The notes beneath the pieces were generated by a model. The model was not told the DNA's origin. It ran no database searches and worked only from the letters and a program-made list of their open reading frames with translations. The position numbers and the translations under genes were made by a program. Of a DNA stretch of 41,069 nt, positions 1 through 9,835 are shown piece by piece. Each line of letters starts with the position of its first letter. Positions within the stretch are counted from its first letter, which is position 1. Source of the DNA: Rachicladosporium sp. CCFEE 5018 (lineage: Eukaryota; Ascomycota; Dothideomycetes; Cladosporiales; Cladosporiaceae); contig KZ111142.1 in assembly GCA_002077045.2 (NCBI GenBank), positions 740,797 through 781,865 of the forward strand, written 5' to 3'.

Positions 1-1261
1 GCACATACTGGTGCACACCTTCTTTGACGTCGATAGTAGCACCCGTAGTCCAAGAGAGCAGGAATGGTTGAATCAGCGGCGCATCAGTGACGGAAGGGTG
101 GGTCGTGCCTTTTGCAGTCAGGAACCAGGCAAGCTTCTTGCGGTCGGCGGTGATACTCTCGACTAGACCTTTGACGACTTCGAAGTGAGGTCTGCCGTGG
201 AAGATAGACATCTTGGATGACCACGATTGAGAGTGCACAACCACCACTGGTACGTCGATGTCATGGTTTAGTGGCCCAGACGACTTGCCAGGATCGAGGA
301 TGAGTCCGCCGACGAAAGGAAGCGCGTGACTCGGTGCACCTTTGAGCGCCTGAAGAGCCAGCGTAGCGCCGTAAGAATGCCCGCCTACGACGATGCGCTT
401 CAGGTCGAGCCTGCTTCGCCACTCCGGCAGGACTTGGCCCTCATGTCGAGGATTGTTGTTAAAGATCTCGAGCCCTTCGCCTGCATTGATACGGCGTAGG
501 ACGTTCACGCACTCTTCCACCTCCGCCTGTCGCATATCAAGCTGCAGCATCTTGAGCTTCGGACCATCCGGCGAAGGCTGCAGCTCCGAGGCGCCAAAGT
601 GCAGTAGCTGCTTCATAGTGCGGTTTCTCAAGAGTATCGTTCCTGGTCCACTGCCATCGCGATGCTCGAGTGCTGCCACGACGAAGCCTCGAGACGCAAG
701 CTCAGCGCAGTATTGCGTGTAGCTCGTTCGACTAGACGCCTGGCCGTGTGAGAACACGATCACAGGGAATTTTGGTAATCCGTAGTCGTCATCCGGTTGC
801 TCGTCTTGGCCATGATACTCCCTGCTCGACTGGACGGTGCCGTGCATCTTCACGTCGACCATTGCGGGGACTTCAGTCCCACCAGCTAGACTCCATAGTC
901 CGAGGCCGATGAGCTTCTTGGTGAACCAGTTGTGCGAGTGTGCGAACTTCGCATAGCCCTCGGCATGAAGTCCAATTGGTCGGGGAACCCATAGATGCTT
1001 GTCCTTTCGGCTGATCTCGCCTTTCGTGGCCGGGTAGAAAAGTGAGAATAGCACAGTGTCGACTTCAAAGGCAGGGCGGGAAGTGTCCTTGTAGGTCACA
1101 TCGCCAATGCGTCTCGGGGGCGTGACAGGTACCTCGAGATCAACGGTCCCCACATCGTACTCGCCGGTGTATTCCGGGAGCTTTGAGCTGAGCAACGGCA
1201 TCCCGTGAGAAACGCAGTAGACAACGTAGAAGACAGAGAGCCCAATGAACCAGTATCGCAT
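1..1261 (-). CDS. PAF-acetylhydrolase-like alpha/beta hydrolase, 3' end off the left edge
   Basis: An open frame of about 420 codons runs from ATG at 1261 to the window edge without a stop. Residues 1-20 are hydrophobic (MRYWFIGLSVFYVVYCVSHG), so a signal peptide or signal anchor is likely. The family's oxyanion-side strand FPVIVFSHG is followed by the lipase box GHSYG, with nucleophile Ser near residue 296 (codon at 374-376). Next come a conserved Asp segment (GLILDPG) and a Thr-His-Pro segment (GTTHPSVTD), placed as the catalytic His of the PAF-acetylhydrolase family (EC 3.1.1.47 type), which releases short acyl groups from phospholipids. No intron is needed in the visible part. A second Met near residue 21 is a weaker start because it would remove the hydrophobic leader. 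Substrate is inferred from family only. No second copy is seen, because homology with the other block begins at 2089. Confidence 0.8.
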   Translation of the reverse strand, partial: MRYWFIGLSVFYVVYCVSHGMPLLSSKLPEYTGEYDVGTVDLEVPVTPPRRIGDVTYKDTSRPAFEVDTVLFSLFYPATKGEISRKDKHLWVPRPIGLHAEGYAKFAHSHNWFTKKLIGLGLWSLAGGTEVPAMVDVKMHGTVQSSREYHGQDEQPDDDYGLPKFPVIVFSHGQASSRTSYTQYCAELASRGFVVAALEHRDGSGPGTILLRNRTMKQLLHFGASELQPSPDGPKLKMLQLDMRQAEVEECVNVLRRINAGEGLEIFNNNPRHEGQVLPEWRSRLDLKRIVVGGHSYGATLALQALKGAPSHALPFVGGLILDPGKSSGPLNHDIDVPVVVVHSQSWSSKMSIFHGRPHFEVVKGLVESITADRKKLAWFLTAKGTTHPSVTDAPLIQPFLLSWTTGATIDVKEGVHQYV

Positions 1262-3041
1262 TCGCTGTCTCCTAAGTGTCGTCCAGACCAGATGAATCAG
1301 CGACATGGCCGCGGGAAGCGAGGGTACGTCAACACTTGTATCGAACCATCACTGGAATCAATGCATGTTGACTTTCAGGTGGGGCCAAATCGGCGTGTCG
1401 AAGTGACTTATGGCATGACCAGTACATGAGATCGCATTGAGATGCCGGTGACAGCCACAAGGCTACGCAATCAAAGAAAGCTTGTGTAGCGTGGCGCGAT
1501 CGCGATCAATGCTTGGTCATGCAGGGAATGTCACCACCACTTCTACCAGTGACACTCTATCCTCTCTTTCATTCACATTCATCTCCCTTTTCAATTTATC
1601 TCTTTCAGACGACATGGCGGCGAGAGACGCTCACAAGGCGGGTCGTCGCGGCTTCGTGCAAGCTGTGACAACATGTCCACCACCTTTCGGACCCAACAAC
1701 TTGTTGGAGGCGTACATGCGCACACACTTGGCTGAATGCGCTGGCTCTTGGCCCCAATTGCGATCGCGAAGCCGAGACGTGATATATCCTACTTGTCGCG
1801 AGTGAAGTCGCACCATAGATCAGAATAGCGGTGATCTAATAGCACACAACTGACTCGAAGTAGTCACGCTCGCAGCTTTCTTACGATGTCAGTCGATCAT
1901 CTAACAAATTTGGCTGAGTGAAAGAGCTGGGTGTCCGTCCTGTCGGAGCGCAGCAGTCGATGTCTTGCGATCTTGCGCGCCGCTGACTCCAATACTGACG
2001 TTGCTGCTCACTGATTGGCGCGCAAACGTTTGAGGCCGCCTTGTGTGCTAAAAGGCTCTCAAATAGAATAATGTGGCGTACGTGCGCCTCTTCGCGACCG
2101 TGGAACCCCGTACACTCACGCAATCGCTCTGGAGACGACGCTGACCCTGCAGCGCTCAGGATACCAGCTCTGGTCGATGGTACGAAAGTTACTTTACAAC
2201 TCGCAGGCTTGAAACGGAAGTCTAGGCCGTGATCAATGCCACAGCATCTGTGCTTCGATTCGATTCCTGAATACTGATTTTGCGAACGTAGAGACATCGC
2301 TCGACCGTAGTCCATGCAAGATAGACACTTTGGGCGAAGGGGTACATCCCATGCGCTGCAGTTCACCTACGCATTCAGCCAGTGCACTTCCATTCCCGGC
2401 GGAGGCGCTGGGCTGTGGCAGCTCATTGGCCAAAGCGACGTCGTGACCTGACCATAACCTGATGCGCCGGCTTCAAGGACATGAAAGCAAAGACTCGGTA
2501 ATATCACGCTACAGATGTCGCAGAAGTGCGTTTCCAAGTACGCTGAGCGTGTATTGCCATCCTCATGCTCGTCTACTCGAGGTTCGATGGGTCGGCCTCG
2601 AAAGCCAGTCAGCTTCTGAAATACACAATAGTATGCAAACGGCCATCCTAACGCACACATCCGTTCACTCACTGCTGACCCTGGCGTACGGAAAGGGTCA
2701 AGCCATGCTTGAGGCGGCCTCCACCACTCACGGGGTGCATTCCGGCTTGCCTGATCGCGACCGCCTTGCAACGCGTGGTGCATTATCTCAACGGCGCCAA
2801 CTGTGCGGCCGCACACACCGACGAGCAGGCAACACTGTTCGGCCTCGGTTTGCTATTCTTGGCGTGGTGTCGTGAGCGACGCTCGGTATCATCAGGAACG
2901 AGGTATATATTGGGATGAGCGACTGCCATGGCGGCATCAGCTGCAGGTTCCACATTCGCTTTGTTCCTCCTTTCGATCAAAATCTCTTGCTCGCAACTCT
3001 TACAGCTTTTGTCTGTCTGAACAACCAGTTGACTTTCAAAG
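1262..3041. other. Long intergenic region, no convincing gene
   Basis: About 1.8 kb separates the divergent starts of the hydrolase and the membrane protein gene. Several 60-160 codon frames exist but none shows a domain. Where the second copy can be compared (from 2089), the longest frame on the minus strand, 2367-2816, accumulates mostly amino-acid-changing differences, as noncoding DNA would. Positions 2089-2445 are identical to 28169-28525. A TATA-like run lies at 2904-2910. Confidence 0.6.
2904..2910 (+). promoter_or_regulatory. TATA-like element upstream of the membrane protein gene
   Basis: The run TATATAT lies about 130 bp before the ATG at 3042 and is kept in the other copy at 28984-28990. 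Placement suits a fungal promoter, but the motif is short and support is only conservation between two similar copies. Confidence 0.3.
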
Positions 3042-4403
3042 ATGCCTTCCGTAGCCTACGACAGCACTCACGCGCGGTTCATTGCTCGCGCCATATTCAG
3101 AGGCCTATTCTTACTGCTCGGGCTCATCTCCGGCTACTGCCACTCCCTCTACATCAAGCGCCAGATTCTCTGACACAATGGTCTTCCTCCACTCGAAGCA
3201 GCAGGCTGGCTCGCAGGTCCTGGTATGCTGTTACAGCCCTGGCGTTATCTACATCGCGTATCAAATCCTGGCGGGTGGCTGCTCATGGTTGCGATCCCTT
3301 TGGCTGCTGTCGTCGCGGACTTCGCGTCTTCGACAATTCGATCTCAAGACACTTTGGCGCAATGCCCTTTCGGCACCGGTCTTGTGCTGGATCTTTCAGG
3401 GAACGAGCTCTTCCATGGTCCGCCGCGGAACGGCCGGTCCACTTCCGTCGCTGGTAACGCTCAGATCAATAGTCGCAACAATGGCTGCTCCATGGGTATC
3501 TTCGTCAAAGCCAACACCGCCCCTCACTTCTGCGCTGCGGACGAAGACCTGTATGGGACTTGGAACTGCACGAATGTGCAAATGGACATCACATATCCAT
3601 ACGGAACTCAATCCGAGGACGAGGTCGCCAGGGATCTGTCTGCGCGCAACCTACAATGTGAAAGTTCGAGCTACGCGCGCACATCTGATAGCCAAGGGCT
3701 CTGGACTCACCTCGTCGTACTCAGCTCCCCTCAAGCCGATGACGCCAAGCAACCCTTCGACGTACGAGTCTCGGTCGACACAGCCCTCAACTACACCGGC
3801 GATTAGACATTGCAAAGCTATCAGTGGTCCATGCACGCACCCAAGGCTGCTGCCATCTCCAGCAACATCCCAAGCGCCAGCACGCTTCTGGACTGGAGTA
3901 AACTGATCCAAGGGAACCTCTACAACGGTGCCGACACGCCGCCTGTAAATGATGTTGAGGACACGTTAGTATGGCTGCTCAACTCGCTCATCATGGTCGC
4001 CGGCGGTAGCAACTACTTGCTCTCCCCGCCGCCAGCAGATCACACTACGCAGGGCTGTATCACGCAAATCACCTACATCCCACCTTGGGTGATCTACCTG
4101 GCACTCGCCACGGCTGCTAGCCTAGTGCTGGCCACCGTCGTTACCTTCTACTTTTGGTGCACTCTGCGCTTCAACCCCAACCGAGCTGCAGTGGAGGATG
4201 CGCCGACCAATCTATACACATGGATTCGGCACGCGGCGACGGAGAGTCGGTCCAGGGGCGAGGGAATCGTCAAGGCAGTGTCGTGGGGTGCTTTGCAGGA
4301 CTACAGAGTTGTTCGTGGTAGCGCTGGCGGTGTAAGCCTTGTCGGGCTCGCGGAAGAGATGGAGCCGCTTCATCGAGACGTGGGAACAACATTTAGTGGG
4401 TAA
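3042..4403 (+). pseudogene. Polytopic membrane protein gene, copy 1, interrupted by two nonsense codons
   Basis: The frame from ATG 3042 to TAA 4401-4403 aligns without frameshift to the intact 453-residue copy at 29122-30483, but has TGA at 3171-3173 (codon 44, CGA in the other copy) and TAG at 3804-3806 (codon 255, CAG in the other copy). Both are C-to-T changes. A Cys codon of the intact copy (residue 262) is Trp here. Only the first of three predicted membrane segments lies before the first stop, so a functional full product is unlikely. Downstream in-frame Met codons could give fragments. The rest of the frame is still well preserved, which suggests recent loss. Function of the family is unknown to me. 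Confidence 0.85.
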
Positions 4404-4491
4404 TGGTCTTCATGTCAGCGTGCTAGCCAAATAGCTGCTTACGATGTGGTAGTAGTGATCTAGACTACACTGCAGCTAGCTCGCCATACTT

Positions 4492-6933
4492 TTATTGCTC
4501 TGTCGCCAACGAAAGCCTGATCGCCTCCTGGAGTTCGGGATCATTGAGCTCCTCCGCTGCCTCGTCGATCTTCCCGTCGCCCTGCTCTTCATCGTTGCCC
4601 TCCCCCTCCTCCTCTTCCTCACTGCTCCATCCCTCGTCATCTTCGGAAACAATGTATACTTCCTTCCCCATCTTCTCAGCCTTCTCCTCAGCCCCTTCAG
4701 CGAGCATACAAAGGCTGTCCTTCCTCGAGCTCAGGTAGAACGACAAGTCCAGATCCGGATGCTTCTCCTTCAACGACCTGTACCGTCTCCTTCTCTCCAC
4801 ATCCCCCTCCCGTTCCCGCCAATACGTCGCAACAGCCTCATCCCACCCCTCCCCCAAAACCTGTCCGTACACCTTCCTCGGCTTCTTGAACTCACCAGCA
4901 AGATCGCTGCTGTCCGTCACATGGAAAAGCAGATGAACATTCTCAGTCACGTCACTCCCCCAAATATACTTCATCATAGTCGGCGTCGGCTCGCTGTCAA
5001 TCCACAACGCGAGCGCCGTGTACTGAATATCCTCGCGCTGATTCGTATCCCAGTACTTGCGTATCGCCCGTCTGAAAGCTTTGAGGTGAGCAATGTGGCT
5101 GGCCGAGTACTACCTGCCAACTGGATCGATCGAGGTGGCGATTTTGTACCACAGGAACCGGCCTTGAATACGCCATTCCAGGACTCGGTGCGAGCGTTCG
5201 AAGGCTTTGGCCTCGTCGAGGGCTTTCTGCTGCGCAGGTGCGGCACTCTCCGCGACGTTCTCCTCGCCTTCCTCTAATGCTTGCTTGTTGGCGCGTCTTT
5301 CGGCCAAGATCGCAGGAAGTGAGAGGTCGTAGCGTTTGTTCAGACTTGGGTGGACAGGGTCGTGCGGACTAACGGACGGAGGTGAGACTCGCCTCACTCT
5401 CTCCGGACTCGTCGCGCTGCTGACTTTGCGCAGCGAGGAGGGCGACTCTGGCTGCATGAACACGCCATTGAGGCTAGGCTTTGGCTTCGGACGATTTGGC
5501 ACTGCCATGGCCTTTTTGGCGATCAGTCGCCCTAGTAGGGCGCCTCCATCGATGATGTCGGACAAACGGTTGGCTAGCTTGGCAGGGATGCGTCTAGAAG
5601 GCTGTCCCGTACGATCTACAGAGTCGTGACGATCTGGGTTAAGACCGGGCGGAATGGAAGGGAGCTGTCTGTGACCTGGTCTTGGGCTTGGTGGTGGCAT
5701 CGACGAAGCATCGGTCATGCCCGTGTCTTCTGCTCGCGCCTCGGCGAGACCGTCGATGGTCCCTGTAACAACGTGATCCGGTACAATATCATCCAGATTC
5801 TGTTCGGTGAACACAATAGGTTTCTCTCCCCTGGATGACGGTCTCGGAAACCGCTCGAGCAGGGGCATATCATCGTCGACATCGATCGGATTGCTCATCA
5901 GGCCATTGGACGATGGTGCCTTGCGACGACTTTGAGGTCGGAAGGCGGTCTTCTGACCCACGATATCCCGGGAGAGCGTTGATGCGCCCGAGCGCTGCAG
6001 CATCAACATATCGTCGTCGACATCCGTCGGGTCGCTCATCAGTCGAATTGGCGCAGGAACCTGGCCGTAGCTCTGGGTGGGAAAAATGCTCTTCTGTCTC
6101 ATCGTCTCTTGAAACGGTGACGGAGCATCGTCCATTATCACATCCTCGCTGCCCAAATTGCGAAGCGTGGCGACATCCTCTACATGCTTACTCGAGGGAC
6201 CCACTTCGGTGACAGTCACCTCGAAGCCATAATCAGACGCCCGCTCCCGCGTCCTGCGAATCGCGAATACATTATCTCGCGATGATGGACGTCGTGTTGT
6301 CGGCGAAATGGCGTCTCCCTCAATAGACTTCCGTGGCAAGCCTGCAGACGAAGACGCAAACCCAGAGCCCTACCCCTGATTTCCCCTAAGCGTCGCGAAA
6401 GCATCCCCTCTCGACACCGGACGCTGCGTCATTGGCGAGATCACAGCGACATCGGTTGGCGCATCCATCGCGGGAACATACAAGGCAGCACTTTCCTCGC
6501 TGCCACGACCGAAAATACTCAGAGGCTCCGGCGGGAACTCAGCGTCAACATCGTCATCCTCCGTCCCCGTACTAGCGTCTGCGCTTCCCTGGTCTTCACG
6601 CCCGAACGCAGGCTTTCGCTTCAGCGTCGGTCTCGGTGGCGGCAATGAGTGTACGACCCTCAGATTACCCATCCCAACAACTTCATCCTTTGTACCAACA
6701 GTCCTCACCTGGGGATTCAACGGCTGTCCAGTGTGATGAGGCGGTGGCATGCGACTCCCTGAGCCGAAGTTCATGATACCAGTAATGGCGTCTTGTTCGC
6801 TCATTTCGGGAACGCCGGGAGGTAGCTCTGGACGTTCGTAGAATCTCGAGCTGGCGGGTTGGCCTGGCCTGGAGTTATTGGTCGGGGATGGCGGAGGGCT
6901 AGTCGAGCCGGAGCGGTATTGGGAGGGCGCCAT
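4492..6933 (-). CDS. Ser/Pro-rich protein with C-terminal ubiquitin-interacting motif, copy 1
   Basis: The start is ATG 6933; an in-frame TAA lies just upstream, so it cannot begin earlier. The N-terminal two thirds are low-complexity, Pro/Ser/Asp-rich and contain repeated ISPxTxRPxSR-like elements. A 42-nt intron (5072-5113, GTAGTA donor, TTTCAG acceptor) joins the frame to a conserved C-terminal region beginning around the residues RRAIRKYWDTNQRE. The tail is acidic and ends in a UIM-like helix (DPELQEAIRLSLATEQ, with Glu, Ala and Ser in consensus positions), so binding of ubiquitin or ubiquitinated partners is inferred. A TAG at 6370-6372 interrupts the frame and needs splicing; a 48-nt phase-0 intron (6370-6417, GTGTCG...GGTAG) would restore it, giving about 783 residues. 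This intron is uncertain. Compared with copy 2, the stop comes 9 codons earlier. Confidence 0.7.
5072..5113 (-). other. Very short intron (42 nt) in the UIM gene
   Basis: The intron has a GTAGTA donor, a CTCACC-like branch site and a TTTCAG acceptor. Splicing joins GGC AG to A CGG and restores one frame across two otherwise separate ORFs. The same 42-nt length and sites occur in copy 2 at 31146-31187. Confidence 0.75.
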
Positions 6934-7463
6934 GGTGTGGGGAGTGAGTGAGAGGTGTTGCCCGAGGAATGTGAGCGATAATTCGTTTGTAGTGAGCTGT
7001 TCTTAGCGAGATCGTGAGCTAGTCTGCTGCGAAGTGATGGATGTTGATGATAGCGAAGTGTGATGAGGTGTGAGATGGATGTGCGACGCTGCAGATCTTG
7101 ATCTGATCAAGAGATGAGTAAGTGGCAGTCGTCGCGCAACAGATGGACTTGCTCCTAGACTCATCGTAAGCCTGCATCGGGGTAGGTGCAGCACGGTGGC
7201 GATAGCGACTGTGAAGAGCCGTCGTTGTGGCAACTTCGCAAGACTGTGCTGTATGCTCGTAGGGATCGCATATACCGACTGTGAGTGAATTCAAGTTACT
7301 CGGATATGGCCCTCGTGTCCAAGTATTGCTAGTGCAGACCGTGCGAAAGCGCTGTGGAACGCATGCAGATCGCGAGGAACGCAAAGAGATATTTTGAGAG
7401 GCTGCGAAGAAGTACAGAGGGACTCGTAATGGCATATCCAAGATTTATGTAGCGATGTATAGC
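6934..7463. other. Intergenic region between UIM and LisH/WD40 genes
   Basis: This 530-bp stretch is the promoter side of the UIM gene and the 3' side of the WD40 gene (both minus strand). I see no domain-bearing frame. The frame open upstream of the UIM start in copy 2 is closed by TAA in copy 1. Confidence 0.5.
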
Positions 7464-9578
7464 TCACGGTACCAGCGGCGCCGCTGGCTGATCCCTTAAT
7501 GCGCCGTTCACTGGCCGCGCATTCACCGCCTCGGACAGTGAAGGGCGGAAGTAAATGATATGCACCTGTGATCGTGTTAGAATAATACCTCGAATGCTCA
7601 TGAGAATGCCAGCACGCACCTCTTTGTCCACCGCAAAAGCCAGTCTCGTGCCATCTGCACTCCAGCTCAGCGCAGGCTCTCCACCACCAATCTCGCTCTC
7701 ATCACCGTTCACGTCTCCGTTCGCGACGACATCGTGCTCCACAAGTGGCGGCCGCCATGTCAGCAGCGGACGCTCAACGAGTCGAGTAGTTTCTCGCGCA
7801 TCGTCGACGACCGCCCATATTCGCACGATATCCACGCCTGCGACAGCAAGGACACGAGCTTCATGGCCCCACGCTAGTGCGCGTACAGGCTCGGAAAGCT
7901 CTAGCATACCCAGCTTGGCAGGGCGAATATCTGGTTCGCCACTACTGGTAGAGTAGACGAAGCAAGTTCCGTCTTCGCAGCCGACTGCAAGCCTGCCAGG
8001 GCTTCCTCCAGCTTGTCGAGGCCGATGGTCAGCCAATGCCATACACGTCGGCACTGCGTCGAAACGTTCATCTACGAGCAACTCGACAGGTGCATCTCTA
8101 GACTGCAGCTGTTTCTCGTCGTAATCAATTGTAATGGCGAGGCTCCGGTCATTTGAAGACAAGAACACCAAGCACTGCCCACTGCGACAATATCGACCAT
8201 CAGTCCAGTCCGTGGATCCTGAGACGAGGTCGTGACCACTTGTCGTCAGATTATGTTGCGTTAGACTTTCTGACCTGGGCTCGTGCTCGTCTTCGCCAGT
8301 GGCGTGGAAATTATAGATCCTCGACATGCCGTGCGCGCCAGCGACCATGATGAATGAGTCGCTCACCCACTCTGCACTTAAGACCGCTGTGTCTATCAGT
8401 GCCCATGCTTCAGGCTTGCCACGTACGACGTGATCCACTTCCTCTGTCACGCTCTTGAAGATCTGCACCAGACTCCGCTCCAGATTACTTTGCAGCACCA
8501 GGATATGTTCGGCGTTCGGACTGTAGCTGACATGTAGAGTTGTTCCTTGTGGCTCAAGCAAGTGAGGCTCGAGAAGGTATTCTACGACACCAAGATCCAG
8601 GCCATGACTGATGAGCGTTTGCTTGGGTATAGGTCCTGCAGCGGGCTCAATGTGCTCGACGGCGTATACATATATCGGATCTGTAGGATGCCACGCGCTG
8701 GCCACGACGATAGAATCTGGCTTCAGTGAGGGCAACTCGATGGGACCAATATCTGGCGCGGGACCATCGAGAGCTTCGGGTATGGCATAAAGGTCAGAGA
8801 TGTTTTGCCCAGCCACGCGTAACAGATCGGACCCTCCAGGTCGAGTACTGGGCTTGAATTTGCAGTGCATGATCTGAGCCGAAGGGTTTGCCACGGTAAA
8901 GCTAAGCGTGCTTGTCTTGGGTCCAGTGGCAAAGTCAGTCTGTACCAGTACGTCCATGCTATCGTACCGCTCCGGTATGGTGACAGCGACATCGTCAGAC
9001 GCAGCAGCTGGACTGACGACCTCTCCATCAGCATCTTCATTCCCGGACGAGGACGCAGCATCGACGTCCATTGCGTCCCTGTCACCATTGACATGCACAT
9101 CATCGTCTCCATGCCCAGTCCGTTGCCTCTTGGGCGCTGGTGTCGGAAAGTCATCCTGTACTCGCGCAGTCCCTCCAGTAGAAGCGCGTGGTCCGACCTT
9201 TCTCTTGCCTGAGCTTAATGGCCTGGACGCCTCCCTCTCCCTTTGAGGCGGTGCTTGCTGCCATTGCTCGTCCACTTCCACACTCTCCCTCGGCAATCTC
9301 GCGTCTCCAGTCAAGTTCCATCGATGCTGGCGCTCGTTCCTACCGATGCGCGCCTGTAGCTCGTCGTACCTGAGCCCGCTCTGTATTACCGAGACCAACT
9401 CGCCGCGCTCTACTGCAGGCGCGAAGGGTAGATCTTCGGCGTCTTGGAACTCGCGCGGGCGATACCAGTCCTTGGCGAACATTCTGGCGCTCTGCTCGTG
9501 ACCGCTCTCTTGTAAGTAGCGGAAGACGAGGTAGTTGATGTGATCCGAGTGGAGCGTGGTCGTACTGGGGGCTGCCAT
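7464..9578 (-). CDS. LisH and WD40-repeat protein, TBL1/Sif2-like, copy 1
   Basis: The start is ATG 9578; an upstream extension of the frame is absent in copy 2, so it is not used. Residues about 9-41 form a LisH dimerisation motif (LHSDHINYLVFRYLQESG). An acidic, Ser-rich linker with a basic KRQR patch follows, then WD40-type blades, e.g. GRLAVGCEDGTCFVYS and ARVLAVAGVDIVRIWAV. This order (LisH, linker, propeller) is that of TBL1 in animals and Sif2 in yeast, a subunit of the Set3 histone deacetylase complex, so a nuclear corepressor role is inferred. A 54-nt intron at 7566-7619 (GTGCGT donor, TCTAAC branch, CACAG acceptor) preserves the frame and lacks stops, so the unspliced frame looks continuous. 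Spliced length is 686 residues, equal to copy 2. Confidence 0.8.
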   Translation of the reverse strand: MAAPSTTTLHSDHINYLVFRYLQESGHEQSARMFAKDWYRPREFQDAEDLPFAPAVERGELVSVIQSGLRYDELQARIGRNERQHRWNLTGDARLPRESVEVDEQWQQAPPQREREASRPLSSGKRKVGPRASTGGTARVQDDFPTPAPKRQRTGHGDDDVHVNGDRDAMDVDAASSSGNEDADGEVVSPAAASDDVAVTIPERYDSMDVLVQTDFATGPKTSTLSFTVANPSAQIMHCKFKPSTRPGGSDLLRVAGQNISDLYAIPEALDGPAPDIGPIELPSLKPDSIVVASAWHPTDPIYVYAVEHIEPAAGPIPKQTLISHGLDLGVVEYLLEPHLLEPQGTTLHVSYSPNAEHILVLQSNLERSLVQIFKSVTEEVDHVVRGKPEAWALIDTAVLSAEWVSDSFIMVAGAHGMSRIYNFHATGEDEHEPRSESLTQHNLTTSGHDLVSGSTDWTDGRYCRSGQCLVFLSSNDRSLAITIDYDEKQLQSRDAPVELLVDERFDAVPTCMALADHRPRQAGGSPGRLAVGCEDGTCFVYSTSSGEPDIRPAKLGMLELSEPVRALAWGHEARVLAVAGVDIVRIWAVVDDARETTRLVERPLLTWRPPLVEHDVVANGDVNGDESEIGGGEPALSWSADGTRLAFAVDKEVRAGILMSIRGIILTRSQVHIIYFRPSLSEAVNARPVNGALRDQPAAPLVP
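7566..7619 (-). other. Frame-preserving intron in the LisH/WD40 gene
   Basis: The segment is 54 nt with donor GTGCGT, branch TCTAAC and acceptor CACAG. I count about 9 differences of 54 against copy 2 (33656-33709), far more than in the flanking exon, while donor, branch and acceptor functions are kept. That pattern marks an intron rather than coding sequence. Confidence 0.8.
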
Positions 9579-9835
9579 GATCGATCCTGTAGGTTGTGCA
9601 GCAGCGCCGGCGTGGCAATACAGGCTACGCGACGTCAAGGCCGGGTCGTCGCGGACGCTGTGATGGGCAGGGTGAGAGGGGAAGATAGACACGAGCTGAG
9701 CCAGTATGAGGCTCTGTAATGGTCAAGGACGTGCATTGGCGCATCTCGAATCTACACTTCGGAAGCGGCTGACAGCCGTGCCGAGATCGACGCGACTCTA
9801 TTTCGCGCTTGCGATCAACACGAACTCCATGCATA
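9579..9835. promoter_or_regulatory. Divergent promoter, LisH/WD40 gene and TMEM115-like gene
   Basis: The 257 bp between two divergent start codons must hold both promoters. The corresponding 263 bp in copy 2 (35669-35931) is largely conserved, with a variable patch just upstream of the WD40 ATG. No specific site is assigned. Confidence 0.55.

Noticed and set aside
1881..2366. 161-codon minus-strand frame, apparently repeated at 27736-28446
   Set aside because: The second instance reads through the 100 N and its identity comes only from the 357-bp identical stretch; composition is not protein-like.
2367..2816. 149-codon minus-strand frame open in both copies (also 28447-28896)
   Set aside because: Roughly 15 or more residue changes among 149, nearly all differences alter amino acids, and no domain is visible; real genes in the block change far less. 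Treated as noncoding.
3042..4403. Repeat-induced point mutation (RIP) as the cause of the C-to-T stops
   Set aside because: Other differences between the copies go in both directions and include transversions; there is no bias to CpA-to-TpA by eye. A dinucleotide index would be needed to revisit it.
9579..9692. 38-residue N-terminal extension of the copy-1 WD40 frame
   Set aside because: It is absent in copy 2, whose frame starts at the equivalent of ATG 9578, and that ATG precedes the LisH motif at the usual distance.
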